From contig NC_059268.1 of NCBI RefSeq assembly GCF_017591435.1, positions 14,326,684-14,390,683 on the forward strand: a DNA stretch of 64,000 nt. The letters are read 5' to 3'. The position numbers were made by a program, and so were the translations under genes. Shown here one piece after another: positions 53,682 through 64,000 of the stretch. The stretch is from Portunus trituberculatus. Lineage: Eukaryota > Arthropoda > Malacostraca > Decapoda > Portunidae. The notes under the pieces were generated by a model, which was not told the DNA's origin, did no database searches, and saw only the letters and a program-made list of their open reading frames with translations. Each line of letters begins with the position of its first letter. Within the stretch, counting starts at the first letter, position 1.

Positions 53682-55558
53682 AAGCAGTCATACCTCCAAT
53701 ACCCCACCGCCTCTGCCCCATCACACATTGGTCCCTTGTGCAGCAGCAACCCCGCCCTCCACCAAACACTTCCCAACACATCAGAATCCCGTTCCCACTA
53801 CACAATCGTCTCTCCTTCCATAACATCAGTCCAGCCCACACCACGCACCTCCCCAACAACACAGTGTCACTCCCGCCCCTCCCCACCTCACGCCACCACC
53901 ACACGCCACCAGCAGCTGTACATTGTGGTAACGTAGCGGGAGGAAATCTTCAGTGAGCTACATTTTTTTTTTTTTTTCAAGAAAGACGAACAACATGAAT
54001 ATTTACACAGTGGCTCCCTTGCATGCGTGTACGTGCAAATGCAGGGACGTCCACTCACATTTTTTTTTTTCGCCTACGCTGCAGCTATCACGAACAGACC
54101 TCGCCGCTAGTGACACATGTTGCAGGGAAGGTAGGTAGGTAGATGACTGCTTGGTGAAATTGTCATATGGTTGCGCCCAATACTGCCAACGACCAAAAGT
54201 TCTTGCGTCACAAAGAAATCGGCTGCTTTTCGTGACCACCACAGAAGATAAAAGTGATGACTGATTATTCTAAGAGCCATACTCAGAAAAGCTTCCCTCT
54301 CTCACCGCAATCATTTTCAAAGACTACAGAGACGATTGGCTGAGTTCTAAAGAGTATTTGTCCTGTTAATGCAGAAAATTTGTTAAACATGTCACTAAAT
54401 TTACAGAAACATCTTTAAAAACCCTTATCACTTCAACTAGAGCCCTTTGAAAATAGTGAAGGTGTAGCGCGGAAGTGTTTCAGAATATGGGCCTTTGTTC
54501 GTTGTGTTACCGATGCTGTGTGTGTTTGTGTGTATGTGTGTATCAGTGTATCAGTGATGTTTCATGAGAGGGATCTGATGTGTCATGAGGAGGATCTGTC
54601 AGAAGTTTTCCCTATACCGTGGCACTGGATAAGGATGAAGTGTGACTGGGCGCACTCTTTTCCCTCTCCAGTTGTAGTCACTCGTGATGGTTGCCTGTCC
54701 TTTGTTTATCAGGGTAATATTTTCTGTATCCGCGCTCTTCACTTATGATTCTTTATGTACATCAATCTACAACATGTAAACTGAGGATTCAGCTTGATGA
54801 TTGTGCATAAAGACAAAGCAGAGGTCTTTAATATTATTCTGAACTCTTTAATTATGATTTCAGCTGGAAGGCAGATGGTCACAGAAAAGAAGTGGCACGG
54901 AAGAAGGTCAAGGAAAAGTAGTTGTTTTGCTGAACCCGAACATAACCACTAATGCTCTCCTGGCTGCGAGCACCTGCCTTTGTCAGGGCGTGTGTGTGAA
55001 TATTAGGCACAGTAGGACGCCAGATGAGGGTAGAAAGTAAGGAGGTGCGAGGCGGGTCAGGACTGTCATCACGCCGTAACCCGTGGGTCCCTCGCAAACA
55101 ACACACCTGATGGCCATGTGGGCCGCGCGAAGGAGGAGCAAAACCGGCACATCCCTACTTATACCGTCAGTGGTTGTGCTCGCGCTCAGTAGCACTCCAA
55201 CTACAGTCTGGTCTGCAAGCTGTTCTTTACAAGCCTCGCCAGCTCTTGACTACGGTGTGCTCTGGACGGTGACTGCGGGTGGTGCCTTCTTCCCTCTCCC
55301 TCCCATTGGTGACAGAACGGAATCAGTAGACGAACTGGTGAACGATTCTATAAATACTTGCTCCTCTCATCCATTGTTTTCCCCAAGCAAGAAAATATCA
55401 CGTGCGGGATGTAAACTGCCACCAAACACGAGGAGGTCAAACTGGTGCTTTTAACTGCCTGCCTCTCTGTTATGGGACGGTGAACGAAACGCGCGTGGTG
55501 AAGTGGTCAGTCATTTGTTGTACAGACTGGTGACGATCTGACTGTAGCTTCAGGTAAG

Positions 55559-55560
<2 letters not shown>
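53682..55560. other. Intergenic; C/A-rich patch at 53690-53920
   Basis: 53690-53920 is strikingly poor in G on the + strand (CCACC, CACACC and CCCC motifs). The rest has T runs and no recognisable coding segment. Confidence 0.45.

Positions 55561-55611
<51 letters not shown>
55561..55611. repeat. (GT)n microsatellite at a SINE 3' end
   Basis: Pure GT on the + strand, which is the (AC)n tail of the minus-strand SINE that starts at 55908. Confidence 0.9.
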
Positions 55612-55612
<1 letters not shown>

Positions 55613-55906
55613 GCAGTCGTCTTGAAGTGTTTGTTGCGTCCCTTGGGATGAGTATTGGAAGCGCTGTTAAGCTTCCATCCATTAATGGCGCAGGCAATTT
55701 TATTTATAGTGGTACCCATATCAGGGCCCATATCACCACCCAAGCGCACCTTTGGAACCTAGAACCTGGGTGTCATGGTGACATGTAGGTAACTTTAAAC
55801 CACTTGACAAATGGCAAAGTATCAAAGCGATACGTGGTGAGATTCGAATCTATGCGTGGACGTCTGCCCGATCCCACGTTCACCTTATCCACTATGCCAC
55901 CGCCTC

Positions 55907-55908
<2 letters not shown>
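55612..55908 (-). repeat. tRNA-derived SINE, third head type
   Basis: On the minus strand it starts GGAGGCGGTGGCATAGTGG (A box TGGCATAGTGG), has a B box GATTCGAATCT about 50 nt later, and continues through TTTAAAGTTACCTACATGTC and GGCGCAGGC-containing body to an (AC)n tail. It is about 297 bp long. The head differs from both head types near 16.2-16.8 kb, and the body is also different, so it is a separate SINE family. Confidence 0.75.

Positions 55909-55947
<39 letters not shown>
55909..55947. repeat. (GT)n microsatellite at a SINE 5' end
   Basis: Short pure GT tract touching the SINE head. Confidence 0.9.
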
Positions 55948-55949
<2 letters not shown>

Positions 55950-56018
55950 CTCATTGAAAATAAACGAAAAAATCATTGGTATCTACCGGCAAATACTTCT
56001 TTCATACTTTTTCACAAC

Positions 56019-56177
56019 TGCTGACGCGTTTTCATATTCCTTTTGCTTACTATTTAGCGATTTTATACAGCTTTAGAAACTTGTGTGAGGATTAGAATAG
56101 TGAAGACTATGGCCATTAAACTTGTTATCTCCATACCCAAAACTCATGGTAGAAAAACGTCACAGTGCTAAATGAGC
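56019..56177 (-). mobile_element. TTAA-type MITE, copy 8 (internally deleted)
   Basis: Keeps GCGTTTTCATATTCCTTTTG, GATTTTATACAGCTTTAGAA and CCATACCCAAAACTCATGGT in inverted order. Both ends are eroded and about 50 bp are missing. Confidence 0.65.
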
Positions 56178-57758
56178 TATTGAATAACGACTAATATTCA
56201 TATAAATTTGAAATCTTTGGATGTGGCTCCTTTAGCTTTTCTTCCCTGTCTCCAACCAGTGCACATGAATGTCAGAGAAAATACGGCCCAACATTGGTTA
56301 AGTCATGTGTCACTGTGTCACTCAGACCGAAGTATATTCTCGTGCAGTGGGCGCGCAGGGAGGTTCAGCACACGTTTAGCGCGTCGGCACCCGCGCCTCA
56401 CTATTACCGCGAGTCTAAAATGTTCAAAGAAAAACTAAAAAGCAATTTTCTCTGGACATCTCTCAATATTTATACAGTAATTCAGCATGGTCATTAATTT
56501 ACTATACACACATGCAGTATGTACAACCATCACCGCCCCTAACAACCGACACCTGTCACTGCGAATGGGGAAACCCTGCAGCAGTCGCCTCGATCCTCTG
56601 CGTGTCGCGCCAGGTAACCCACTTCATATCACACACCGCAAGTACAGTACATCTGACTTTTCCACAATTACAATATTTGAAGGTAAAAACGCTGAATTTC
56701 AGCTACACTAGCGGGATCTCTGGAAGACAGGTTTGGTTTTCGCCACATCTACTGAGGCTGTCTCTTGACGTTTTTAAAAGTGAATATTTATCTTCTGGAT
56801 AGCGTCCTTCCCGTTCCCCAACCCGAACCTAGAGTCGCCTCCAGCCATACACTGACCTGTAACCCCTGCCATACGGCCGCCGGCCGCCGCCGCCGCCGCC
56901 AGGTGCACCACAACATCTGCTTCTTGGAATGTCGCCACCACCATGACTTTCACGTTTTCTAATGAAGCATAATGTAAAGTCTGTCCTAACTGGGTCACCA
57001 CACACCGGCAGTGCGGCGCGGAAATTCGGCGCTGTCTCACTGGCTCGCCTGGAGGTCTTCCGCTCACCACTCGTGACTGGCATTGGCAAGTGTGCGGGAG
57101 TGTGCGGGGGTGATTTCCGTCATAGTTGTGTTTAGCACACATGTCTGTCACACAACAAGTTTCTCTGGGAAGGCGTCCCAGGGCTAGCTCAGTCACCAGT
57201 GTCCTGATGGTGTTTCCTTCTCGCCCCTTATGCCACTGAACCAAATCATTACAGCACACCATATAGTTTTAAATCATACGTATCATCTTTAACTAAACAA
57301 ACATAAGGATTAGACCATTAGAGACTTTGGGGCTGAAATTGACTGCCACTTTAAAAAGCACGATGATACTTTTATTCAGATCTTCTGAGCGTTAGACATT
57401 ATGAAATATACTTCGAAACTTTAAGGATAAATTTGCATCAAAATTTCTATAAAGAAGGGCGATATATCATGGTAACAGTCTGTTAACTACAGAACAGTGG
57501 TGACTCGTGAACCCCTCATGGAACAGATGTTGAGTTCTGCCTGTGTTCCCACCGCCGGGCTCCTTCTGTTAGGGCGGTAATCCATCGTCACATCTTTTAC
57601 ACGTCGTATGGAACAAAAAAGAGTTTTACAACACAAATTTATTCACTAACAGGGAGAGTAACACACTGTTCTGTCCACATAACAAGGGAGCAGGAGCCAA
57701 TACATCGCCATCGACGGATTCGCAGCGTGCCGTCATTCATCCATGCTCCTCTTTTCAG
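56178..57758. other. Upstream region of the membrane-protein gene; GC-rich patch
   Basis: 56865-57130 is GC- and CpG-rich with a (GCC)n run at about 56880-56900. It may be the promoter or non-coding first exon of the gene starting at 57759. The open frames there lack convincing starts or domains. Confidence 0.4.
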
Positions 57759-60749
57759 AATGGGGTGGCGATGGATGTCCACGGTGGCGGCGGCAGCTGT
57801 GATCGTTATGTCATGTGATGCTGTTATTGCAAAAAAATCTCACAGAGAACTAGAATCTCTTAGAGTCAGCTTAGGAGATGCAGTGTTTTCGAGACAACAC
57901 GGAGTTGGACAAAACTGGGAGGAGTCAAGCTCGGCAGAAGAGCCTCAAATAAATTATGACTATTTTGTTCAGCCCACTCCAGACACAACACGTCCGCTTC
58001 CTATTGCTGGAAGGCGGACATTCAACCCAAGGATATCAGACATTGACTCTCCTTTAGCAGACACTTCAATAAGAGATAGTGACACCACGGACAAGAACCT
58101 TGGTGCCAGGAAAGAGGAGATCCTGCAGTACACCAAAACTAATCCCTCCCACACTCAGGCCAGCACGGAACTGTACCAGGAGGATCAGGTGTGGCCAAAC
58201 GAGGACCCATTCTCAGTGTTTTATGACTCCATGTTCCCCGAGATGGAGTCTGTTATTCCAGAAGAGGAGACACGCAAGAACATTCCTATAATTTCTCCAA
58301 AGGCAACCCAGAAAAGTACGTCCACTACCAATGATCCAGATTCCACGATTGAGGCGTCAGCTGACACCACTCCTACAACCTTACTTGGCGAGACACAGCT
58401 GCCCACAACGGCGCCTGTACTGCTCTCCTCCTCATCCATGCAGAGCACACCATCCAGCCATATACCGTCTCTTCTCAACACGTCCTTTGACTCTACTAGA
58501 TTCGAAAAATTAATCACGAGGATGTCATTGGTGTTAGAAAAGTTTGGTCTGTCAAAGTCCTTCACGAAAAAAATCTTCAAAGAAGAAGAAAAGTTTCTTA
58601 ACAACCTCATACACTTGAAGCCTCTAAATGACAAACTGAACTTTATTTCACACCATAAACTTTCTGCTGTGACTTCAAAGTTAAGCCTTTCGCCTTTACT
58701 CTCAAAGTTTGGTGTTGAAGAAATTTTTGGAAAAATAACTTCCAAACTGAATCTTACAGACGTGGTCTCCAAGCTGGGTCTGCCAGACAAGGCATTCAAA
58801 ATGAACCTTACAGATCTTGTCTCGAAATTCGACATCGACGATGTGGATTACATAGTAGACCTTGTCGAAGCTGCCTCCAATCTCAATCTTAAAGATCTGG
58901 CATCAAAAATGAACATCGGTCACGTGAATGGTGCAAGATTACAACAAGTACAAGTCAGTCTGTCACACCTGCTGGAGTACATCATGAGCCTGGAGTCAGT
59001 GAAACACGCCACCAAGGAGTTGGGTATCAATGAGACCACGGTGAACGGAGTCTTGGATCGTGTGGAGGCATCAGCTCGCCAGGTTGTGGTAAGACTACTT
59101 CGGTATTCCTATGGTGACAAGTTTACATTGCTACTTAGATATGATGACCACCGTCCATGAGTCATCACACATGAATTTAGAATATGACAGTTTGTAAAAA
59201 TCACGTGGTAGTTTTTTAATTTAAGTAAGATTTTGAATATGTGAAATTATATACAACACAAACAGTCGCATTCCTCTCTAACAATGTGTCTTTGGCGCAG
59301 GATGATGGCAACGGAGGGAAGCTGCTGTTACTCCCGCTGTTTGACACTGTCAGCCTCAATGTTGTGCAGAGTTTGGGCTTCACTGTTCTTATATTCTTTT
59401 TGCTGCTCTCCGCATATTCCTACATCTCGCTAAAACCCGTCACCATAGCTAGAGATGGCTCTGAAAGGCCGTAAGTGTCTAAAGAAATGGTTCATGTCAC
59501 AGCGGAGTTGAATGATACTTTACAGAACAATTTTTGTCCAAGATTGATCAAATGACATGATCAAAGAACGTAATCTATAAACTGTAAGGTTAATCAGCAT
59601 AAGGTTCATGTAGAAAGTTCAATAAGCTATCCTCGTTAAATGCCTGATAGCTTATTACTTCTTAATCGCTCCCTTTCAGACCTGGATCTTTGATACCTCG
59701 TCCTTCGGAGTTGAATCCAGACATCAACCCACACTGGAGGACTGCCCTTGATGCTGCTGAAGCCGTTGACTCACCCTGGGAGCATGAGCGACACCACCAC
59801 CAGGAACAAGGACAGCGTGAAACAGTTGCTACTGGTCGTCCAATCCCGGTGCCTGATCCCGCGGCGCTACACAGGTTGGGCCACCACGCATCAAGCCACC
59901 TCAGGACTCGCCCACAACAAACCAACCCTCACCGCGGCCCTCTCATCGTCCCTGTTAACTTCCGCAGTGACCACCACATCAAACATTTCCCTGTCAGTAC
60001 TCAGCAAACGGGTCATTCCCAGCCTGTACCAGTAAGGCCACACTCTGCCCTACACCATCACGTTTCACACCACCCTGTCCCACACCACTCCCCCTCAACG
60101 TTCTATTCCACACCACTCTGCCCCGCAACATTCTGTCCCACAACATTCTGCCCCACAACATTCTGCCCCTCAACATTCTGCCCCACAACATCCTGTACCA
60201 CAACACCACGTCCCACACCGTCCACTTCCTCACCAGACTTTCATGGAACCACTAAAGCCATACATTGAACCACCACCCTTTAACCCTCTCCCTAATGTTC
60301 AGCCGTATGAACCAGATCACTACGACAAGCACCGCCACTTCGCATCATATGAAGACGACGATCAGTACGAAGACCAAGACAAAGACGTTAGGGGAAACTT
60401 CCACAACAGCTTTCAATGGAGTCACGGTCCACACACCAAACCTGACTCACCTAGGACACCTGATTGGCACTCAAACCCGACGACTACACCCGCTGATCCT
60501 GTAAAGTTCCACACCCACCACCACTCCTCATCCCACACGCACAACTGGCAACCTCAAAGGACCAGCCAACACTCCCCCAGTTTCACCACTACCGTCCGGC
60601 CCATCTCTGCCTTCACCTCGACCTCCACGCCCACCTCTCCGTCTACTGTCCATCTAAGGCCAACTAGTAAATACGCCAAAAGTGTCACATCCTCCCTCTC
60701 GGAAAAGAAAGAAGTCAAAACACGCAAAACGAACATCACTAATGGGTAG
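57759..60749 (+). CDS. Unrecognised single-pass membrane protein with 14-residue repeats
   Basis: The exon 57759-59088 starts after a CTTTTCAG acceptor, with ATG at 57760, so a 5' UTR intron is likely. It joins 59301-59470 and 59680 onward; all sites are GT..AG and in phase. The last part either splices out 60032-60236 (GTAAGG..CACCAG) or contains a one-base frame error; the spliced model gives 787 residues. Residues 1-24 are a signal peptide. 45-240 is Ser/Thr/Pro-rich and acidic, likely O-glycosylated. 306-319, 328-341, 346-359 and 373-386 are four copies of a motif near SKLNLTDLVSKLGL. About 464-487 (VVQSLGFTVLIFF...) is a transmembrane helix. The rest is a Pro/His/Thr-rich cytoplasmic tail. 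I recognise no family. The next gene downstream on the opposite strand is a chitin-binding protein, so an epidermal or cuticle role is conceivable but only a guess. Confidence 0.7.
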
Positions 60750-61936
60750 CTGCATCTAGAAGAGTCCTTGGCAGCATTAACAGGAGTAGTTTGTTTTTCT
60801 TTCGTTCTTGACACCATTACAATGCATAATCATTACAATTGCTGAAGTGTGAGAGAATGATAAGTAGGTAGGCTGGCAAGCACAGAGAGTATTGGTATCA
60901 TGTGTCAGTCATGATGCCACACAAGGGTTCAGAACCGCTGGCCTTCTTAAGTAATTTTGTATAATTTTATAAAGACTTTGAGCCTTAACTACATACTGTA
61001 AGCAATAAGGGCAGTCAACATACCAAATATAGGTCAATCTGGCGTAAACTTGCTTCTTGGTCTTGAGATGCAGCTGTCCGCGGTCACGTCTGGATCAACT
61101 AACGGGTGGCCGTGTATTGCTCGGGACTGTGCTCAACTCGAGCATGTTCCTTGTTTCGAAGTGGCGACGTAAACAAATCCTTTAGCTGGTTGGAATATCT
61201 GTAGCTATTCACCTCTTGTATACAAAGTTATCTCTAAGTTTTGTTGTCATTAGGGATGAGTTAATACTATAGACGTATGAGTGCGCTTGTCTTGTATACT
61301 CTTACGTATTCGCTTAGTTTGTTAGGCGTAGTTTGTCTGTTTTCTTGACTGTTATGACTGTTATTTATTTATTTATGTTCATCATATTTCTTATAAATAT
61401 GAACTTTTGAGGATAATGTTACTTGAACCTTACCAGTGCAGCGGGGGAGAGGCGGGCCCAGCACGGGAAGCATTGTCGCTGGAACAGTGCCGGAGATCAC
61501 AACGAAACAACCGTGGCTTCATTTATATTTAATGGCAGTTACAAATAAAATTTCACATGATTTACTATTCACAGCGAGAGTCATACAAACTTAACCGGTT
61601 CTTAAGGCATATCACCAGCAAGGTTGGCGCACTTACCGGAGCTCAGGTTGCGGCGTGGGCTGCGGGGACTCGTGGGCCATGCTGCCTGGTGAGTAGCGAG
61701 CCGAGCGTCACAGATTCACTACAGTAGTTAGTTGCTGGTGCAGTCATGGCTATCAGGGATGTTGTGCGGCGCCGCGGAAATACAATTGATCACAACTCCT
61801 CTGTTCATCACCAGCTCTGTACCTTCTGTCTCGCCTCACTTCTTATCCACTGGTATAATATTTCCCAGTCATACCTTATCATGACAACCACAATAAAACT
61901 ATAGACATTAAGTGTTTCTTCCAAGGAGATGAATCA

Positions 61937-61938
<2 letters not shown>
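60750..61938. other. Intergenic, no gene seen
   Basis: GC-richer at 61440-61500 and 61620-61780. This could hold regulatory sequence or a non-coding exon, but nothing is supported by splice structure. Confidence 0.4.

Positions 61939-62007
<69 letters not shown>
61939..62007. repeat. (AC)n microsatellite
   Basis: Pure AC tract. Confidence 0.95.
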
Positions 62008-62009
<2 letters not shown>

Positions 62010-62954
62010 TGGGTGTTGAGATTGAAATTAGATCTATATGAAAACAATTTCCTATTCTATGGCATTTTGAAATCTCTTAAAGTTAGGACTGAAATTTTTG
62101 AAACCGCAAAGGAAAACTAAACAAAAAGGGTAATGAGTGTCCCATGAAGAGTCCTCGTAAGTGGGACACGTTTGTAAGCTTAACTAACTTCCAATGTTGT
62201 ATTGCTGGCACTCACGCGGAGCCCCGGGAGGATCACCAGTGAAGGGGCGCTGCTCGCGGCCCGCCGGCATCTTGTACTGCCGTGACCAAGGCAAAATGTA
62301 GACAACACATACAATTGAGACATTGTCTTGTGTAAAGACCGCCAACTAGCCTCCACCAATTCCTGGGTGGTGTAACACCCAGGCAATCACAAATCGATGC
62401 GGGGCAAGGCGGCGGCCCTCGGATACACCACAGTCTCCCGCATCTTGTACGCTACATACATTTAGGCACGTCAGGAAAATAAATATCACACAATGAATTA
62501 TGATGTACACTAAACATGCAAAAGTCAAAATGATTGTGAACATCAACGAGTCAAAAAGAAAAAAAAAATCTATCTATCTGACTTTAACACTGAATAAGAT
62601 TCACAAGTCTTTCACAGAAAGTACAAGTAGTAATAATAATTACATATACAACTCCAGCCGGGCAGAAAACTGCCTACTCGTTCAGCTTGTACTATACAAA
62701 CCTTCTATCACTCTGGTTAGTGCGGGGCGGCGGGTGGTGTCAGGGGGTGGGGCTTCTCCCCGCCCTCGTGCACCACCGCCGCGCCTCGCCTTCTCCAGAA
62801 CACTGGCTAAAAAGCCTAAACAATGTACCTACTTTAACTAACTCTATTATAACTAACGCCCAACTAAAAAATGCACGTTTATAAATGGGGAAACCTGAGG
62901 GGATATAAAACTAACCATACGTGTGAGTGAGAATCGTAGAACGGGAAGGCAAGA
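62008..62954. other. 3' flank of the chitin-binding gene
   Basis: Probably includes that gene's 3' UTR. GC-rich patches at 62210-62280 and 62725-62810. No clear poly(A) signal and no other gene. Confidence 0.4.
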
Positions 62955-64000
62955 CTATACTGGAGCAGAATCAGTCCCGCCACACGACACTCCCTCGGAC
63001 CGACACCTGCCGTCAGCCTCACTGAAGGCCTGGCCCTCAGGGCAGGAGGTTATGAGAATGGTTCTTTTTCCAAGGCAGGTGAAGAAAATGCGACACTGGC
63101 TCTGCCCATCTGCGTGAATCCCGTCACTGAGAGACTGACAAGGATTGGTGGTCGGGCAGGCGTACCTGTCTGGGGATACACAGGCGTTGTTACTGGGGCT
63201 GAACACCAAGGCATTAGGGCACCGGGACCATCTTGGACGGTCACCACACTCCAAGAAACTATTACAGCGGGAATGAATCTCGGCGTAACGTCCGTTGGGA
63301 AGGTCAGAACACATATTTTGTGATAGCTGTTCCTTCTTTACTCCTGAATTGTGAAGACCTGCCATGTTATCCTGTGTTTCTCTTTCTAAGTGTTGAAAAA
63401 CCGATGTATCTTTCAGACCTTTCACTGAAACAGAAGACCTCGATATCACGTTTTCCTGAGTAAAAGCAGCAGACATGGCCGTGGACATAAGGTTGGGGGA
63501 GACCGATACTTCAGACGGGAGGCAGGAGGCCGTGGTGGATGGCACACAGACCTCACCATTAAACACGTGCTTCTCTGGACACGTTAAAGTCTGCACCTTT
63601 ACTCCATTCTTACAAGCGAAGTACTTTAGGCACGATGAGTCTGTGTCTGAGTAAAAACCAGTCTTCCTCCCAAGGCAGTCGTGGTCCCTTGCTGCCTTTG
63701 GACAGTTGTAGGTGGACGATGGGACACAAGCACGGCCATCGAATATTTGTTCACTGGGACAAGTGAGTTCATGCTGGTAACCATTGTAACAGTAAAAGAA
63801 CTTTGTGCAGTTTGATGAGAAATCTTGGTACCATCCAGTATCTCTGCCCTGGCAAGATGACATGGCGGGACACGTGAAATGACTGGCTGGGACACACTGG
63901 ACGCCATTGAAGATCTGCTCGGCGGGGCACATATGATTGACACGAAGGCCGGACCGGCAGACGTGGAATGTACGACACCCACTGCTGAGATGGGCGTAAT
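62955..64000 (-). CDS. Peritrophin-type chitin-binding protein (CBM14), 3' part
   Basis: An uninterrupted minus-strand frame enters at base 64000 and stops at 62955 (about 348 codons visible); the 5' part lies outside the window. It carries five CBM14/peritrophin-A domains, each with the six-Cys pattern: one partial at the edge (SGCRTFHVC..CPAEQIFNGVQCVP), then CQGRDTGWYQD..NCTKFFYC..CPSEQIFDGRACVP, CLGRKTGFYSD..SCLKYFAC..CPEKHVFNGEVCVP, CSDLPNGRYAE..RCNSFLEC..CPNALVFSPSNNACV and CQSLSDGIHAD..QCRIFFTC..CPEGQAFSEADGRC. A Ser/Val/Gln-rich linker of about 80 residues separates domains 3 and 4. Such proteins bind chitin in the peritrophic matrix or cuticle and are secreted; the signal peptide would be upstream. 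No transmembrane segment is visible in this part. Confidence 0.9.
   Translation of the reverse strand, partial: YAHLSSGCRTFHVCRSGLRVNHMCPAEQIFNGVQCVPASHFTCPAMSSCQGRDTGWYQDFSSNCTKFFYCYNGYQHELTCPSEQIFDGRACVPSSTYNCPKAARDHDCLGRKTGFYSDTDSSCLKYFACKNGVKVQTLTCPEKHVFNGEVCVPSTTASCLPSEVSVSPNLMSTAMSAAFTQENVISRSSVSVKGLKDTSVFQHLERETQDNMAGLHNSGVKKEQLSQNMCSDLPNGRYAEIHSRCNSFLECGDRPRWSRCPNALVFSPSNNACVSPDRYACPTTNPCQSLSDGIHADGQSQCRIFFTCLGKRTILITSCPEGQAFSEADGRCRSEGVSCGGTDSAPV

Noticed and set aside
56774..57262. 162-codon minus-strand frame in GC-rich DNA
   Set aside because: No domain, composition typical of GC-rich non-coding DNA, and it covers the probable promoter of the next gene.

Overview
The window is a nuclear eukaryotic sequence, most likely from a decapod crustacean (probably a crab). 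The evidence is arthropod-type spliced genes with short GT..AG introns, a peritrophin-type chitin-binding gene, very dense dinucleotide and trinucleotide microsatellites, tRNA-derived SINEs ending in (AC)n, and Penelope-like, CR1-like, hAT-like and TTAA-flanked elements. The lineage assignment is inference from this pattern, not from a search.

Layout. 1-24 kb is almost gene-free: long GT/CT/AC/GA/ACT/AAT tracts, SINEs (1-137, 16229-16823), LINE 3' remnants, copies of a roughly 215-bp TTAA-flanked MITE and two minisatellites. The only gene I support there is a small cysteine-rich secreted peptide on the minus strand (12454-12750). 24-26 kb holds Penelope-like and hAT-like elements. 26.3-47.9 kb is a compact island of five conserved, near-complete housekeeping genes whose exons I traced to splice sites: a C9orf85-family zinc-ribbon protein (-), B3GNTL1/queuosine-tRNA galactosyltransferase (+), an OVCA2-type serine hydrolase (-), ribosomal protein eL19 (+) and TIPIN (-). 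A decayed Penelope-like element (29.9-31.5 kb) separates the first two. 48-57.7 kb is again repeat-rich, without a convincing gene. 57.76-60.75 kb is a four-exon gene for an unrecognised single-pass membrane protein. 62.96-64.0 kb is the 3' part of a multi-domain chitin-binding gene that runs off the right edge.

How the genes relate. The central genes serve translation (eL19, tRNA queuosine glycosylation), replication-fork protection (TIPIN) and small-molecule ester hydrolysis (OVCA2). They sit as convergent and divergent pairs with no sign of co-transcription. The genes at the right end, and the 12.5 kb peptide, are predicted to enter the secretory pathway. I found no prokaryote-like system, CRISPR array or functional tRNA gene. 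The most novel-looking items are the cysteine-rich peptide, the membrane protein with four 14-residue SKLNLxDLVSK-type repeats and a reading-frame puzzle in its last exon, the repeat-expanded TIPIN tail, and the SINEs with swapped tRNA heads.
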